From: Eopsaltria australis
Lineage: Eukaryota; Chordata; Aves; Passeriformes; Petroicidae
Reading direction: 5' to 3'
DNA length: 64,000 bases
Assembly: GCA_034509425.1 (NCBI GenBank)
Contig: JAVTVJ010000068.1
Span: forward strand, 3,720,001 to 3,784,000
Both the position numbers and the translations under genes were made by a program. Under the pieces are notes generated by a model that saw only the letters and a list, made by a program, of their open reading frames with translations, did no database searches and was not told the DNA's origin. This document shows, one piece after another, positions 24,301 to 35,679 of this stretch (position 1 is the stretch's first letter; every line of letters starts with the position of its first letter).

Positions 24301-27300
24301 GGGAGGATATACCTGTTACATATCCTGTGACATGATTAGATGCAATGGTTATGCGTGTTGAAGAGGGATTTTGTTATAATTAGCAAATGCATTAATTAAC
24401 CTGTTCTGTCTAAGTTACCAAACCATTATTCAGTGTTAAAGAGCATCCAGGGGGTCCATGTATCCTGAAGTGTAACGCTTGTTAACACATCTGGTTGTTC
24501 ACAGTATGTAATTGTTTACATCAGGTAAATATGAAGGCACTGTGCCAGTGCAGGTTCTGATAAGTGCACTTTCTGCATCATGTGTTAAAGATAATCCTTC
24601 CTTAATGTCCAGTTGAACACAGTCAGTGCTGAAGAAAATGCCTAAAGAGGATATGGAATATGGAAGTGCATTGCTGCTGTTCCTTAACACAGTTCTTAAT
24701 CAAAAGATGTGTTACAGCTCTTCTTTACCTGACTCATCCAACGGGACGTATCTTTTTTTTAGAGCTCCTTGGGTGGAATAAAAAATGATATTGAGGATAC
24801 AAGTCATTGATAACATTTCTCTTAACAATACATTCTTCTTAAGTTTTAGAAGTTCAGTGACCTAGATGTAAGATGTCCTGTACAGTAGTCCAGTGTGAAT
24901 CTTAACGCCACTGAAGAGTGACTGCAGCTTTCTAGGATCTGGTCATTTTAGATTCTCCACAGTCACAAAGTTTCCAGTCATTTCACTGGGAGGTGTCTTG
25001 CAGCTGTGTCACAGCAGGAGAAGAGCCATGAGCAGACCATTCTGGCTCTCTGCAGTTAATAGTTGGTTGTGGCACTGATTATGTAGCACTTGAATGAGGG
25101 ATGCCAAAGAGCAGCAGTTGTTGTATTTCCTGTCTTCCTTCCTCTGGTGTTCCAGTGTCTACTTTGCAGCGCAGGGAGACAAAACGATGCTCATGCCCTT
25201 TATTTAGGGTTGAGATATAGTTTGAAGAGAGTTGAACCATGATAACAGCAGGATTTTGTTCTTCCCCTCTGTGTGTCTGGGTTTGCCCAAGCCCTCAGTG
25301 GGATAACTGGTGTCCCTGAACTAGATGGAAGCAGCTTTCTTTTTTGTTTGGTTGTTGGATTCTTTGCTTTGTGTTTTTCTGGGTTATTATTCACTGGATG
25401 GTGAGTTAAATTGGCTCATGGAGGGCATTGACAGGGACCCAGAGGGAAACTGATTACCCAGCTAGGAGCAGAGCCACCCATTTTAGCAGCAGAAAGTTAT
25501 TTAATTAGTTTTGCTTGTGTTTTGAAACAGCAGTTTATTCAAATTCTAATAGTGATACAAGAAAAAAAACTAATTACCCTCCCTAAAATGAAGAAATAAG
25601 ATTTTCTGATTTGATGGGTAGTGGTGGTTTGAGGCTTTTTGGGGGAGGGTGAAGGAGTGGGTTCGGCTTTGTTGGTTTTTTGGGGTTTTCTTGTTCGTGT
25701 TGTTCGGGGAGTTTGTTTGTTTGTTTGTTCTGTTTCATTTTTCTTTATAAGGGCTGGTACTACCTGACATCCTTGGTGGTCAGTAGCAGATGCTGTCTGG
25801 GTCCTCAAATTGCATTTTTTAATTTTTATTTGCTCTTTTAAAATTTAATTAATTCTCTTCCAAATTAGACCAGTCCTAGCATGTTTTCTTGTATTGACTA
25901 TGTTTAAATATCTTTTTTCTAGGAACTTCATAGAACAATTTGTTAGAAGTAGTGTCCAGCCAATTTTGGAGAGTGGTATTGTTTTGCTCAGCCCACTTAG
26001 GAAAAGGAAGGGAAAGAATATCCTCACTTTCCTGTATTTGGAAGGCTAGATATGGTTAACTTATGATGTTTAAGTTTCTTAAGAACTACACCTCTTGCTG
26101 TAACAGAGGCTCACTAAACATTGTGTTTTGCTGTGTGTTCCATAAAATGTTTAAGTTAAAACATTTAGGGCAACGAAACAATTATGGAGTTAACTGTAAC
26201 CAGGCTGTGTAGTAGAGCAGGAGATTGAATTAAGCATCAATAGTTCAATGGTAGTTTTAAAAAAGAAAATTTAACTTTTATATTGTCTATCATTTAGTTT
26301 AGAAAATTATATATGTGAGGGTCTTGTCTGATGTATCCTTTAACAGCTTTGTAGTATATGAATTGCTGCAGAGCCAAAGTAAATCTCCTGTTTTTAAGCA
26401 AACCCCATCACACTTTCATTATGCATAATCACTGAGCATTGTAAATTAGGTTCTTAACTAAAGAAACCAGATGTTTTGCGTGTCCTCAGGGTTTTCACTA
26501 GACCTGTGTTTGCACCATTTATAGGCAGCTGTGCAGAGGATGCTGGATCAAGCTGAAAGCCAGGTATGCTCAGAGACTTTTTGAAAAAAGAACTGAAAAG
26601 TAATTTAATTTCCATCCAGTGCTTGCCTTCTAGCATGCTGTCCATCTGCTCTCGAGAACCTAATGGCCTGAATAAATTTAATATATAGTGGCTTGCATGA
26701 GCTGTAAACAATTATTTACTGGGTGGAACATAATTAAGCATATTCCTGGCTGGTTGGTGGCAGTGCAGTTGTGCATGCTGATGACTGTTCAGGAGGTCTG
26801 AGTCAAAATGAACCTGGAAATACTGCTGTGTGCGGTTAAAAAACATTATGCGTGATAGTTTTTTTGTGAATTGTAATTCTAAATAAATCCGTCAGTCCTG
26901 GGTGGCAAGATAAACCTGTCTTTTTAAGCAGATGTCAGGGTCTAAATAAGAGGATTCAGTGGTAGAGGAAGGCACAGATCCTTAAGGAAAAGAAAAAAAG
27001 GTGGGGGAGGGAGAAGCTTGACTGCTTGGATGCCTGGAAGAGCATGGATCTCAAGCTGGCAGTGTGTAGCACAGAAAACTGCAGTTTTCATTTGAATCTT
27101 ACAGGCTGCCTTAAAGAATAATTTTGGTTTTCATCCCTGTCGCATGGTTAAACTTATGAAGATTCTTGCTCTTTTAAACCACCGCATGAATCTGAAAAAT
27201 AAGTTTTAACCTAGTTATCGATTGTTTATTGAGTGACATAGCTACATTAGGAGTTACATTTGGTTCCAAAGCATGCTTAAACAGTCCTTTAGGTAGGGAA

Positions 27301-30300
27301 TCTGTTTCATAAGATGGGTAGGAAAGTGCTCTGAACTGTTGCCTGCCCAGGACTCAGGATGCATTAGCAGTCATGTCTGCAAAGGAATAGTCAGAAATGT
27401 GGTCTGTTAGAGACTGCATTAGAGTATCAGTTCAGGGTTTAGTTACTGCTGACATAACAGGGCTGTTCTGGTGATAAAAAATTATGGCTTCAGGTATTGA
27501 ACAGAATTGGTAGCTGTGTCAAATGCTGCTTGTAAATAAAAATAATTTTCAGTTGATTTAAAATGAGAACTTAGGCCAGTCAGCTTTACAGAGTGTTTGG
27601 TTAGAACGAAAATTCCCTTTTTTAAATATGTGTCTTGGTTGTAGTCATTCAAGGCTTGCAACTTGGCAAGGCCATTTTGAATTACAGAAATCTTAATGAC
27701 CAAGATGATCAGCATGGACACTTTTAGTTCCAGTGCTAACTATGATTTTAATTTTTTTTAATTCTGGCCTTTGGAAAGTTACTTTTATTTTAGCCTTTTC
27801 TAGATGCACATAACAGTGATAATGCTGAGCCTGCTCAGCTTTGGGTTGTTGCAGAAAAAAAAAAAGTAAATAGTCCCAACTTTCAGCCAGGTTGTGGTGG
27901 TTTTGGCTGGGGTAGTTTTTTTTCATGGTGACAAGTATGGAGCTTTGTTTTGGATTTACACTTAAAATAGGGTTGAGAATGGGGAGATGTTTTTGTTATT
28001 GCTGAGCAGGGCTTACACAGAGCCAAGGCCTTTTCTGCCTTTCCATGGTGGTGAAGAGGCAGGGGGTGCACAGTTGGTTGGGAGGAGACACAGCCAAGAC
28101 AGGTGACCCCAACTGACCAAAGGGATATTCCAACCATCCAACATCATACTCAGGATATAAAGTGGGGGGACATTTGGAGTGATGGTGTTTGTCTTCCCAA
28201 GTAACCGTTAAGTTTGATGGGGCCCTGCTGTCCCGGAGATGGCTGAACACCTGCCTGCCCATGGGAAGCAGTGAATGAATTCCTGGGTTTGCTTTGCTTT
28301 TGTGCCTGGCTTTTGCTTTCCCTCTTAAACTGTCTTTATTCCAACCTATGAGTTTTCTATCTTTTACCCTGATCCCACTGGTGGGGCTGTGAGCAAGTGG
28401 CTCTGTGGGGCTTGGGTGCTGGCTGGGGTTAAACCATGACTCAGGGGTGGAAAGCGAGACCCAAGGCACAGGGCAGCTTTGAAAATCAACACTTTAAATA
28501 GGTTCAGCTTGCCTTGTAGAAACATAGTGCTCACAACTGCATGTGAATTCAGTTGTTAGTTTTACTTTTGATACTCCGTTTCCTTACTAACTTCTGTCTA
28601 TTTTAATGTTTCTTCCACAGCTGGAGAATGGTGTGAGTTGGCATAACCCAGAGCCCCCAGAGAATCTGGGAACAGAGAAGGATAGAGCGAATTGCCCATT
28701 TTATATTAAAACCGGTTCCTGCCGATTTGGAGACAGGTAATCCATTGAATATTTACCAGGATAGAAGTGTGTTGGGGAGATGAAAGGGAGGCAACTTAAT
28801 TAGGTCATAAACAAACTGAGGAAATATTGCTGCATAAAATACTTTTGTATATTTGGATGTGGATTGATAGCAGAGCAGTGCCTGGCTGGAATTGAGCTAT
28901 TTATTGTTATGGCATATTATTGATGGTGCATTCTGGTTACATTGGTCAGACTTGAGTTTTCCTTAGCTTATGCTCATGCACAGATACATTCTGACAAAAT
29001 GTGTATGGTCTATTAGTACAGGTCTGATATGTCAGATGTTAGATTTTTGTATTTTCTAATTTGCATATGTTCAAATCCCAGATGGCCTAAGTAAGTTAAG
29101 GTAAATCTGCACACTTGGGAAAGTTGTCAGGTAGCTTCCAGAGTTCTCATTATTTAAATGTCTGATACTTTCAGTCGTGATTCTGGTACACTGACAGGGT
29201 GCCCTATCTCAGGAGGGAAGTGTAGTAAAAGGCAAGAACAGAGAAGTTCATTAGGATGATGAGAGATGAGCAGCACCTCTGTAGAAGTGGCTGACAAGTC
29301 CAGACTGGTTTCAGAGAGGGGGATGGAAGAGGACTGGGGTAGATGAACAGCAAACTCAGTAGTAGGGTGGGAATGATTATTTGCAGTTTAGTCAGGTGTC
29401 TCAGAATGTTTACCAGCTTTGAAAAAGAAAGGACTTTCTGATATGAAACAAATGGCAAACTTGTTGCCAGAGGATATAGAGGAAGCCAGAATTATAAATG
29501 AGTTTATGGAGTACATGTTCATCAGCAGCCAGGAACAATGATGACCCAAATGCAGCTTCTGTCTTGAAAATCCCTGATTTTCAAGGTGCTAAGAAGAAAC
29601 AACAGCTTAGCAGGGAAGGACTCTGATATTTATTACATGAATCTTAAGGAAAAACTTACGAGGTTATTTTACTAACTTGTATCACTGAAACATGTGTGAT
29701 CTAGCTACTGCAGTTTTCTTTATCCTAGGAGTAATTTGTTGCAGTGTGATGTGTATTGTGGATAATTATGAGATAATTCAACTATATGGAAGCTTCAAGT
29801 TCACATCTTTTTTTTTCTATTTTGAAATATGTGTTGAATTCCATAATAAAAATGTCACCAGCTGTGTCACTGCAAACAGCATTTTTTACAAAGATCTAGG
29901 TCTTTGTAATCTTTGCAGTACTTTAGTTTCAGTGGTCTTTAATGGAGATAACCTTCATGGATTGTTTATAGATTGCATAAAATTCAGTTTTGCTTTGAAC
30001 TTTGCATTCGAACTATGAACAACTCTTGGAAAGTAAATACTGAGAAACATCATGTTCTGCCCTTCTTCTTTCACCCCTGTTGATCTCAGCTACCTCTCTG
30101 TCATCTTCCATCTTTTTCCTCATACACCTGCTTCCTTCATAATCTGGTCATTTTAATGTCTGGTGCTGTCTGTAAGTTGAAGGACTGGTACAGCTAGGAT
30201 AGGACTGGAAGGATGGGTTGGAAGAAGTTGTGAAAAACTAAGAGCCAGTGTTATAAACAAATAACTGTTGAATCTTGTCAAAGCTCACTGTGTCTTGAAG

Positions 30301-33300
30301 AAGCTAAAACTGGCTGAGTTTGCTACTACCAATTTCCCCAGTAATTCAAACCCTAACATTTTGCAGTAATATTGGATTCTTGGGTCATTCATTTTCCTCT
30401 GGGCTCCTTTTGTTCTGTCATGTGAATATACCGTCTTGTGTACAGACAATATTAGGTGGGTTTAATATTTTGTGTTCTATTATTGAAATTGAACAGCAAA
30501 AGGAGGCAATATAAAATGTAAAAATATAACAGTCATCAAATTAATTGTCTCCTGGTTTAGTTTTGGGTTTGGAGATTGTATTTTTTTTGTTGTTGTTGTT
30601 TATTTTTTGAAGTCTAAGGGGTCAACCAGAAGGTGAGAGTCCATTTGTGACTGACTGGGTGCAGAAAAACTTCCTAGCTGAAGTCTGGGTTGCAATTGTC
30701 CATTTTGAGAGCTGATCTTCCTGCAGTTTGTGCTCTCCAGTGACAAAGAGACTAGACTAGTCTGGATGTTTTTCTGATCATGTCATGAAAAGGAGAAATG
30801 TGTTGGAGAGTGCATGACCCAGTTGCTTGGGGAAGTATTGAATGGGAATCATAAAACACAGTGATATAAACATGGAGAACATCTGTGTTCTTACTGAATC
30901 TAAAGGTGTCTCGGGGAGAGCTGTATTTCAGCATGTTAGCAAGGCAGCCTGAACGTGATGGATGCTGAGGGAGATCTGATACTTCTGTGGCTGCCAAGGA
31001 CATGCACATTAAGATACGACTGATTTAGAAGAATCTTTTTTTGTTTGCTTTTTTTGTTTGTTTGTTTTTGTGGGGGTTTTTTGGGGGGTTGTTAGTTTTG
31101 TTTTGGGGTTTTTTTGGTAGAAGTGGAAAAATACCAGTCTTGTACTCATCCAGGTGCAGTTCTAAATGTGCTGTTCTTCCATCATTCCTGCTTTCCACCC
31201 TGATATGATGAGAACAACTTCAGTAAAAGTTGTTCAGTTTGCACAAAGAAGAGCAGGGTCTTGTTTTAAAATCTCTTTATAGAAAGACCCCTGACAATAT
31301 TTTAAGCCCTTCAGAAAATGGGAACACATTAACGCTAGAGGCCTAAAAGAAATTGCTTCGGCTCTCATTGTGACACTGGTATCTATAGCTTTTCTAGCTG
31401 TGCTTTCTTAAGCAAGAATGTGTTTGTTAATGGCATTAAGGGAGCATTAAGGTTATGTACAAACTCACTCCAAAAGACTTGGTTTAGTAATTGAAATACT
31501 TTGATCTTCCACTAATGGATTTTTTTTTATAATAACTGTAACTGAAAATGGCAAATGTTTGAAGCTTCAACGGGTGTATATTCTGCTGAAAGTGCCAATC
31601 TTTCCACTTTTCTTTCCTCACTTCACCTGTCCAGGTGTTCTCGCAAGCATAACTACCCCACATCTAGCAAGACACTGCTCGTGCGAGGGATGTTCATCAC
31701 CTTTGGCATGGAGCAGTGCCGCAGAGACGACTACGACACAGACGCCAGTCTCGAGTACAGTGACGAGGAGACCTACCAGCAGTTCCTGGAGTTCTATGAG
31801 GATGTGCTCCCTGAATTTCAGAATGTGGGGAAGGTGGTTCAATTCAAGGTATGCATCCAAGTGCAGTTTATGACCCTTAAAAGAAATTCTGACCAGCATG
31901 CCCCAGCTAAATCCTGTGTGCACTAGAGAACTATGCAGTGTCCTTACAGCAAATTGTGCATCTCTCATGTCACCTGTGGACTTGTCACTGCTCTTACAGA
32001 GCACCATCCTACTCTGCGTGAATCTTCTCTCCCATTCCCCTGAACTGTTAAAAAAGCTTGTCCTTCCATATTGCAAGTTACTCACAGTGCTTAGCAGTCC
32101 ACTTAATCTCATAGTCCTTTCTTTTCTTATCCTGTGCTAAGCCCCAGAAGGTCCACTAAGACTGTTAGACAATATAAATACATCTGAGCTACTAAATTTG
32201 GGCCTAAGGAATGAAATAGTGGGGGAATGAAATGTATTTGGAGTGTACACCCAATCATTTTAGGACTGACTGAATAAAATAGTACCAGATTACAATGAAT
32301 TGAAAAGATAGCAGATATTTCAGTAGAAAGAATTATAGAAAGGTAAGTTACATAAATGGTCTTGAGATTTGTCATCCATCCTTAGTTTGTGCATTTGGTT
32401 TGCTCAGTGTTTTGTACTGATTTTTTCCCATTTACATTGGGATTTTTTATGGGATAAAGAGGGATCTGTAAATGGAGACCTCAGAGATGAATGATGTGTG
32501 TTAACAGTCCCATGTTGCCCCAAAGTATGCAGCTTGCACAGTGCAGTCTCCTTGTATCAGAATCTGTTGCAGCATCCCTTTTTGCTTGCCATTCCTGAGC
32601 ATTTTCCTGCAGTCACCAGGAGGCACAAAGTGCCTTTTCTCCTTTTGTGTTCAGCTACTGACAGCTGCCTCAGGACTGAGATGGCATTAGCATTTCAAGC
32701 AAGAGGAAAGTAGACTGAGTTTTCAATAGTTGTATAATGAGCTTTATATAGGTAAGAAACCTTCAGGTGTTTGGAGGAGTGGAGCATCCCCTCCGTATTT
32801 TGACTCATGGGATATTAGCAGGCTGTCCTCTACTAGAAGACAGGATGCAGATTTCGTATGGAGCATGGCTTGAAAAGCCTTATCAGCAAAGTCAGGTCCT
32901 TGGCAGTTGTTGTGAGCTGCACGTGCTTGGGTCCCTGTGACTGTTAGTGTGGCCCTCCTTGGCTTCTGAGGCAATTGTGCAACAGCAAGGTGATTCTCAC
33001 AGGCATTTCCACTACATTAGAGATGCTTCAGAATGACATGTTGGCTGCAGGGATCTTCACTGCGAGTGAGCTGACACTCTGTGACTGTTCAGAATCAGAT
33101 TATACACACCCATCTTTCAGCTGCCTTCCTTTTCCAGTGTAGCCCAAGGTTTTATTCTGGCTGTTTTTTCTGGGAAGCTGCTCCATAATCTGGAAGATCC
33201 TGATAAAACACTAACCTAGAACACTTGGGTTCTTTTCCTACCCAAACATGTCTATGGCAAAATCGTTCTCACTTGTTCTTGTGTTGATATGGTTTATCTC

Positions 33301-35536
33301 AAATAGTTTGACTCCTTATTCTGTAATAATTATACAAGTGCTTATTATTGTGGCTGAAGCCCTTTCCTGATCCAGCATAAAAAGAGGTATTCCCTGAGGG
33401 TAAGTCAGGGTTCAAGGATGAAAGGAGCTGCAGATACTGGAGGAGGCCTGCGGGCAACAGAGGCTGGAATCACAGTTCTGCCTTGGAGAACTGGGTTCCA
33501 CCTGCTTGGACCTGCCTCTCGGAATCTTCTGTAACTTGCAGCAAGCTTTCTCAAAGGTAATTTGTGTATTTTTGAGAGCTTTAGATATACTTTGAATGCT
33601 AAATCACTACAAAAAAGGTTTTTCAGAACTGTACAGTGAAAGACGGTGTCTTCAGCTTTTCAAACCCATTTAACAGGGATGCTGTGAAGATACCTTGCTC
33701 TAGAATCTCTTATGGTAATGAATCCCTCATTTCCACTTGAGGATACTAATTGTTGTCAGAGCAAGATTTGGCTGTTGCACAGTAGGGTTGGCTCAGACAA
33801 GTGCAAGACAATGGAGTACAAGCTGTCTTGTGGACTAAGTGAATACAGGGTCCCAGAGTTAGTCAAAGCATAATGCTGGAAACAGTTAAATATAAGCCAG
33901 AAAGGCTTTTTTTCTTTTTGGCTAACACTAAGTGTTCAGAAGCACATCATCTCTAAGTTGATATGGATGAACTGTCATAAATGAGAACTGCCCATCTCAG
34001 AATGTGTGAGCTGCTGTACAGCATAAACCTTCCATTGCCCTCACTTCATGTTTCCATCCCCTCAGGTCAGTTGCAACTATGAGCCTCACCTGCGAGGAAA
34101 TGTGTACGTCCAGTACCAGTCGTAAGTACTCACAGTCTTACTGAGTGTTAGAACTAAACTCCAGAGTTGAGTAATGTATAAGTGTTTGTATCATCCATGC
34201 AGTTCATTGTCACACTGTAATGTGAGCCCAGAATTGGTAAGGGGTGTCTGAAATTATTGTGTGATGGTAATGCCATCTGTTACTTTTACTTTTTAAAGGG
34301 AGAAGGACTGTCAGGCAGCTCTGGCTCTGTTCAGTGGACGATGGTATGCAGGCAGACAGCTTCATTGTGAATTCTGTCCTGTGACAAGATGGAAAACTGC
34401 CATATGTGGTGAGTCTTGGGAAAGAGAATATGTTACTGACAGAGTACTCACTCATGGAAGTGAAAAAGAGGGATTAGTCTGTAGCTTTCAGATCTGCCTA
34501 ATGTTGTATTCATTTCTGTTTGGAAGACAAATGTGCTTACTTGCTTGTGTAGATCCAGGAAAGAAAGGGAGTATTACACCATGTCATGTAAGTGTCTGAA
34601 TTGTTCTAGTGGATTTACTATGGTCTAGAAATAAATGTTTGGATTCTAGCTTTGGAAATAATAATCTTAAGGTGAAACTACAGGAATCCTCATTTATCTC
34701 TGGAGAAGCAAAAGCAGTTTCAGAAGTATCAGCAGTTCTTAGCAGCAACTATAACATGTGTCTTAACTACATTTACCTCCATACATTAAGGTAAATAAAA
34801 TTTAATTAAATTAAATGAAAAATTAGGTTTGTTCTAAGCTGAAAACAAATCTTCATAGTTGTTAAAAAGCTAATTTCAGGAAAAGTACACAGTGAAAATT
34901 TATCTTGCATGAATTAAATTGATAGGTGGTCAGATGCATTCTTCTATTTGGAGAAGCAAAATTCAGTTTATTGCATTTCTTCCAGTTGGTACATAATGAA
35001 GAAGGAGTTTTAACAGGTCTGGTTCATAAAAAAGCAAACCCTCGTCTGTTGCAGGCTTGTTTGAAAGGCAGAAGTGTCCAAGAGGGAAACACTGCAACTT
35101 TCTTCATGTATTCAAAAATCCAAACAACGAGTTTTGGGAGGCCAATAGAGACATACGTATTTCTCCTGAACGGACTCATTCGTTGTCTAAAAACTCTGAG
35201 CGGAGAAACAGATCGAGCCATCGTGATGACTATTACAGCCGGTCCAGGAGAAGGGGCAGCCCCAGCCCAGACCATTCCTACCGCAGAAACGGAGAATCTG
35301 AGAGGAAAAAGAATCGCCGCAAAAGCAAGAGGCGGCGCCGGTCGGGAAGGTCACGGAGTCGGGAGAGGAGGAGGTCCCACAGCAGGAGCAGGAAGAGGAG
35401 AGGCCGCAGTCGCAGCAGGAGCCACAGTCGGACACGCAGCAGAAGCAGAAGCAGGAGTTCCTCTCGATCCAGGAGCAGGGGTAAAAAGAGATCAAGCAGC
35501 AGAGGAAAAAATAGTGAAACTCCCAAAACAAAGTGA
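21317..35536 (+). CDS. ZRSR2: ZRSR2, U2AF35-related minor-spliceosome factor (complete, 11 coding exons)
   Basis: ZRSR2 (Urp) is a nuclear protein that contacts the 3' splice site of U12-type introns and takes part in the second step of U2-type splicing. Exons: 21317-21363, 23168-23247, 23384-23480, 23778-23886, 24199-24285, 26525-26563, 28621-28736, 31635-31848, 34066-34121, 34299-34408, 35055-35536. They total 1437 bp, 478 residues plus stop; human ZRSR2 has 482. Order of parts: a charged, Glu/Lys-rich N-terminal third (about 16-150); CCCH zinc finger 1 (C178, C187, C193, H197); a UHM-type RNA recognition domain (about 200-305) with [12 protein letters not shown] zinc finger 2 (C318, C326, C332, H336); and an Arg/Ser tail (about 370-478). 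All metal ligands are present. Phase closes at every junction and all introns are GT-AG. The start has A at -3 and G at +4. Confidence 0.98.
21364..23167 (+). other. ZRSR2 intron 1
   Basis: 1.8 kb. The first 650 bp belong to the CpG island and hold long open frames on both strands that are compositional. The rest is ordinary intron. Confidence 0.85.
23168..23247 (+). CDS. ZRSR2: ZRSR2 exon 2
   Basis: 80 bp with a CTTCAG acceptor and a GTAACT donor. Encodes [20 protein letters not shown] and ALAKLRDS, matching the basic N-terminal segment of vertebrate ZRSR2. Confidence 0.95.
23384..23480 (+). CDS. ZRSR2: ZRSR2 exon 3: acidic stretch
   Basis: 97 bp with a TCTCAG acceptor and a GTGAGA donor. 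Encodes [20 protein letters not shown] and then a Glu run before KKLEAER. The exon is an almost pure purine GAA/GAG tract and is prone to length change. The human exon is acidic too but less repetitive. Confidence 0.93.
23778..23886 (+). CDS. ZRSR2: ZRSR2 exon 4
   Basis: 109 bp with a GGTAG acceptor and a GTATAA donor. Encodes [20 protein letters not shown] and [16 protein letters not shown], closely matching human ZRSR2. Predicted charged helix or coiled coil. Confidence 0.96.
24199..24285 (+). CDS. ZRSR2: ZRSR2 exon 5
   Basis: 87 bp, phase 0 at both ends. Encodes [20 protein letters not shown] and KQQEKRERE, continuing the charged helix. The acceptor is the weak-looking AAAG rather than CAG, after a long T-rich tract. 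The donor is GTGATT. Confidence 0.93.
24286..26524 (+). other. ZRSR2 intron 5
   Basis: 2.2 kb. The only notable element is a G/T-rich low-complexity stretch at about 25610-25740, including (TTTG)n. No repeat family or RNA gene recognised. Confidence 0.75.
26525..26563 (+). CDS. ZRSR2: ZRSR2 exon 6 (39-bp micro-exon)
   Basis: Encodes [13 protein letters not shown], aligned with human EALQKMLDQAENE. TTATAG acceptor and GTATGC donor, phase 0 at both ends, so it could be skipped without breaking the frame. It is too short to appear as an open frame by itself. Confidence 0.94.
26564..28620 (+). other. ZRSR2 intron 6
   Basis: 2.06 kb. Apart from the solo LTR that fills its right third, nothing recognised. 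Confidence 0.8.
27893..28441 (+). mobile_element. Endogenous retrovirus solo LTR (ERVL-like) in ZRSR2 intron 6
   Basis: About 550 bp. It begins near TGTGGTGGTTTTGGCTGGGG and ends near GCTGGGGTTAAACCATGAC. Inside are a TATAAA at 28156-28161 and conserved avian LTR phrases such as TTATTGCTGAGCAGGGCTTA and ACCCCAACTGACCAAAGGGA. The region resembling the polyadenylation signal reads CTTAAA at 28324-28329. The flanks CAGGT and CAGGG may be a decayed 5-bp target duplication. No internal viral genes are present, so this is a solo LTR. It is in the same orientation as ZRSR2 and lies 180 bp before exon 7. Family assignment is from memory of avian LTRs; the exact subfamily is unknown. Confidence 0.8.
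28621..28736 (+). CDS. ZRSR2: ZRSR2 exon 7: first part of zinc finger 1
   Basis: 116 bp with a TCCACAG acceptor and a GTAATC donor. Encodes [20 protein letters not shown] then [18 protein letters not shown]. It supplies Cys178 and Cys187 of the first CCCH finger; the finger is split across the exon 7/8 junction. Confidence 0.97.
28737..31634 (+). other. ZRSR2 intron 7
   Basis: 2.9 kb. It holds a T/G-rich low-complexity stretch at about 31037-31121 with (GTTT)n and runs of four to six G. No repeat family or exon recognised. Confidence 0.75.
31037..31121. repeat. T/G-rich low-complexity tract with G runs
   Basis: (GTTT)n followed by runs of 5, 6 and 4 G separated by T-rich spacers, in ZRSR2 intron 7. 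A similar tract is at about 25610-25740 in intron 5. Confidence 0.8.
31635..31848 (+). CDS. ZRSR2: ZRSR2 exon 8: end of zinc finger 1 and first half of UHM
   Basis: 214 bp with a TCCAG acceptor and a GTATGC donor. Encodes [20 protein letters not shown], then [20 protein letters not shown] and [20 protein letters not shown]. Nearly identical to human ZRSR2. It provides Cys193 and His197 and the start of the RNA recognition fold. Confidence 0.98.
31849..34065 (+). other. ZRSR2 intron 8
   Basis: 2.2 kb. No repeats or RNA genes recognised. Confidence 0.75.
34066..34121 (+). CDS. ZRSR2: ZRSR2 exon 9: UHM core
   Basis: 56 bp with a CCTCAG acceptor and a GTAAGT donor. Encodes [18 protein letters not shown], the RNP1-like strand (GNVYVQY) of the UHM. 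Confidence 0.98.
34299..34408 (+). CDS. ZRSR2: ZRSR2 exon 10: end of UHM, start of zinc finger 2
   Basis: 110 bp with an AAAG acceptor and a GTGAGT donor. Encodes [20 protein letters not shown] then [19 protein letters not shown] corresponds to the UHM Arg-X-Phe-type loop. Cys318 is the first ligand of the second CCCH finger. Confidence 0.97.
34409..35054 (+). other. ZRSR2 intron 10
   Basis: 646 bp, AT-rich, separating the two halves of zinc finger 2. The first 200 bp keep an open frame by chance. Confidence 0.8.
35055..35536 (+). CDS. ZRSR2: ZRSR2 exon 11: zinc finger 2 and RS domain
   Basis: 482 bp from a TTGCAG acceptor to the TGA at 35534-35536. Starts [20 protein letters not shown] (finger ligands C326, C332, H336), continues [13 protein letters not shown], and ends in an Arg/Ser-rich tail with many RS and SR dipeptides. 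The RS tail is where SR-type splicing partners and kinases usually act. Confidence 0.98.
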
Positions 35537-35618
35537 GAGTTACTTTCAGAAATCACTAATTGATAAAAATTGAGCTGACAAATTTTTCCAATAGGGCACC
35601 AGATATATTTGAATTTCA

Positions 35619-35660
35619 AATAAAGTGTTCTTGCACATTAAAATGTTTCTTCCTAATAAA
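35619..35660 (+). terminator. ZRSR2 polyadenylation signals
   Basis: AATAAA at 35619-35624 and again at 35655-35660, 83 and 119 bp after the stop codon. Either would give a very short 3' UTR. Confidence 0.75.
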
Positions 35661-35679
35661 GGAACGTAGTTTACTGTGT

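Noticed and set aside
26779..26805. TGATGA followed by CTGA in ZRSR2 intron 6, possible C/D box snoRNA
   Set aside because: The boxes are about 15 bases apart, too close for a C/D snoRNA, and there is no terminal stem.
21364..35054. Possible U12-type introns within ZRSR2, since it acts in the minor spliceosome
   Set aside because: All ten donors are ordinary U2-type GT sites; none matches the ATATCCTT or GTATCCTT consensus.
34926..35573. 215-codon forward frame overlapping ZRSR2 exon 11
   Set aside because: Wrong frame. The true frame gives the second CCCH finger and the RS domain and joins exon 10 in phase.
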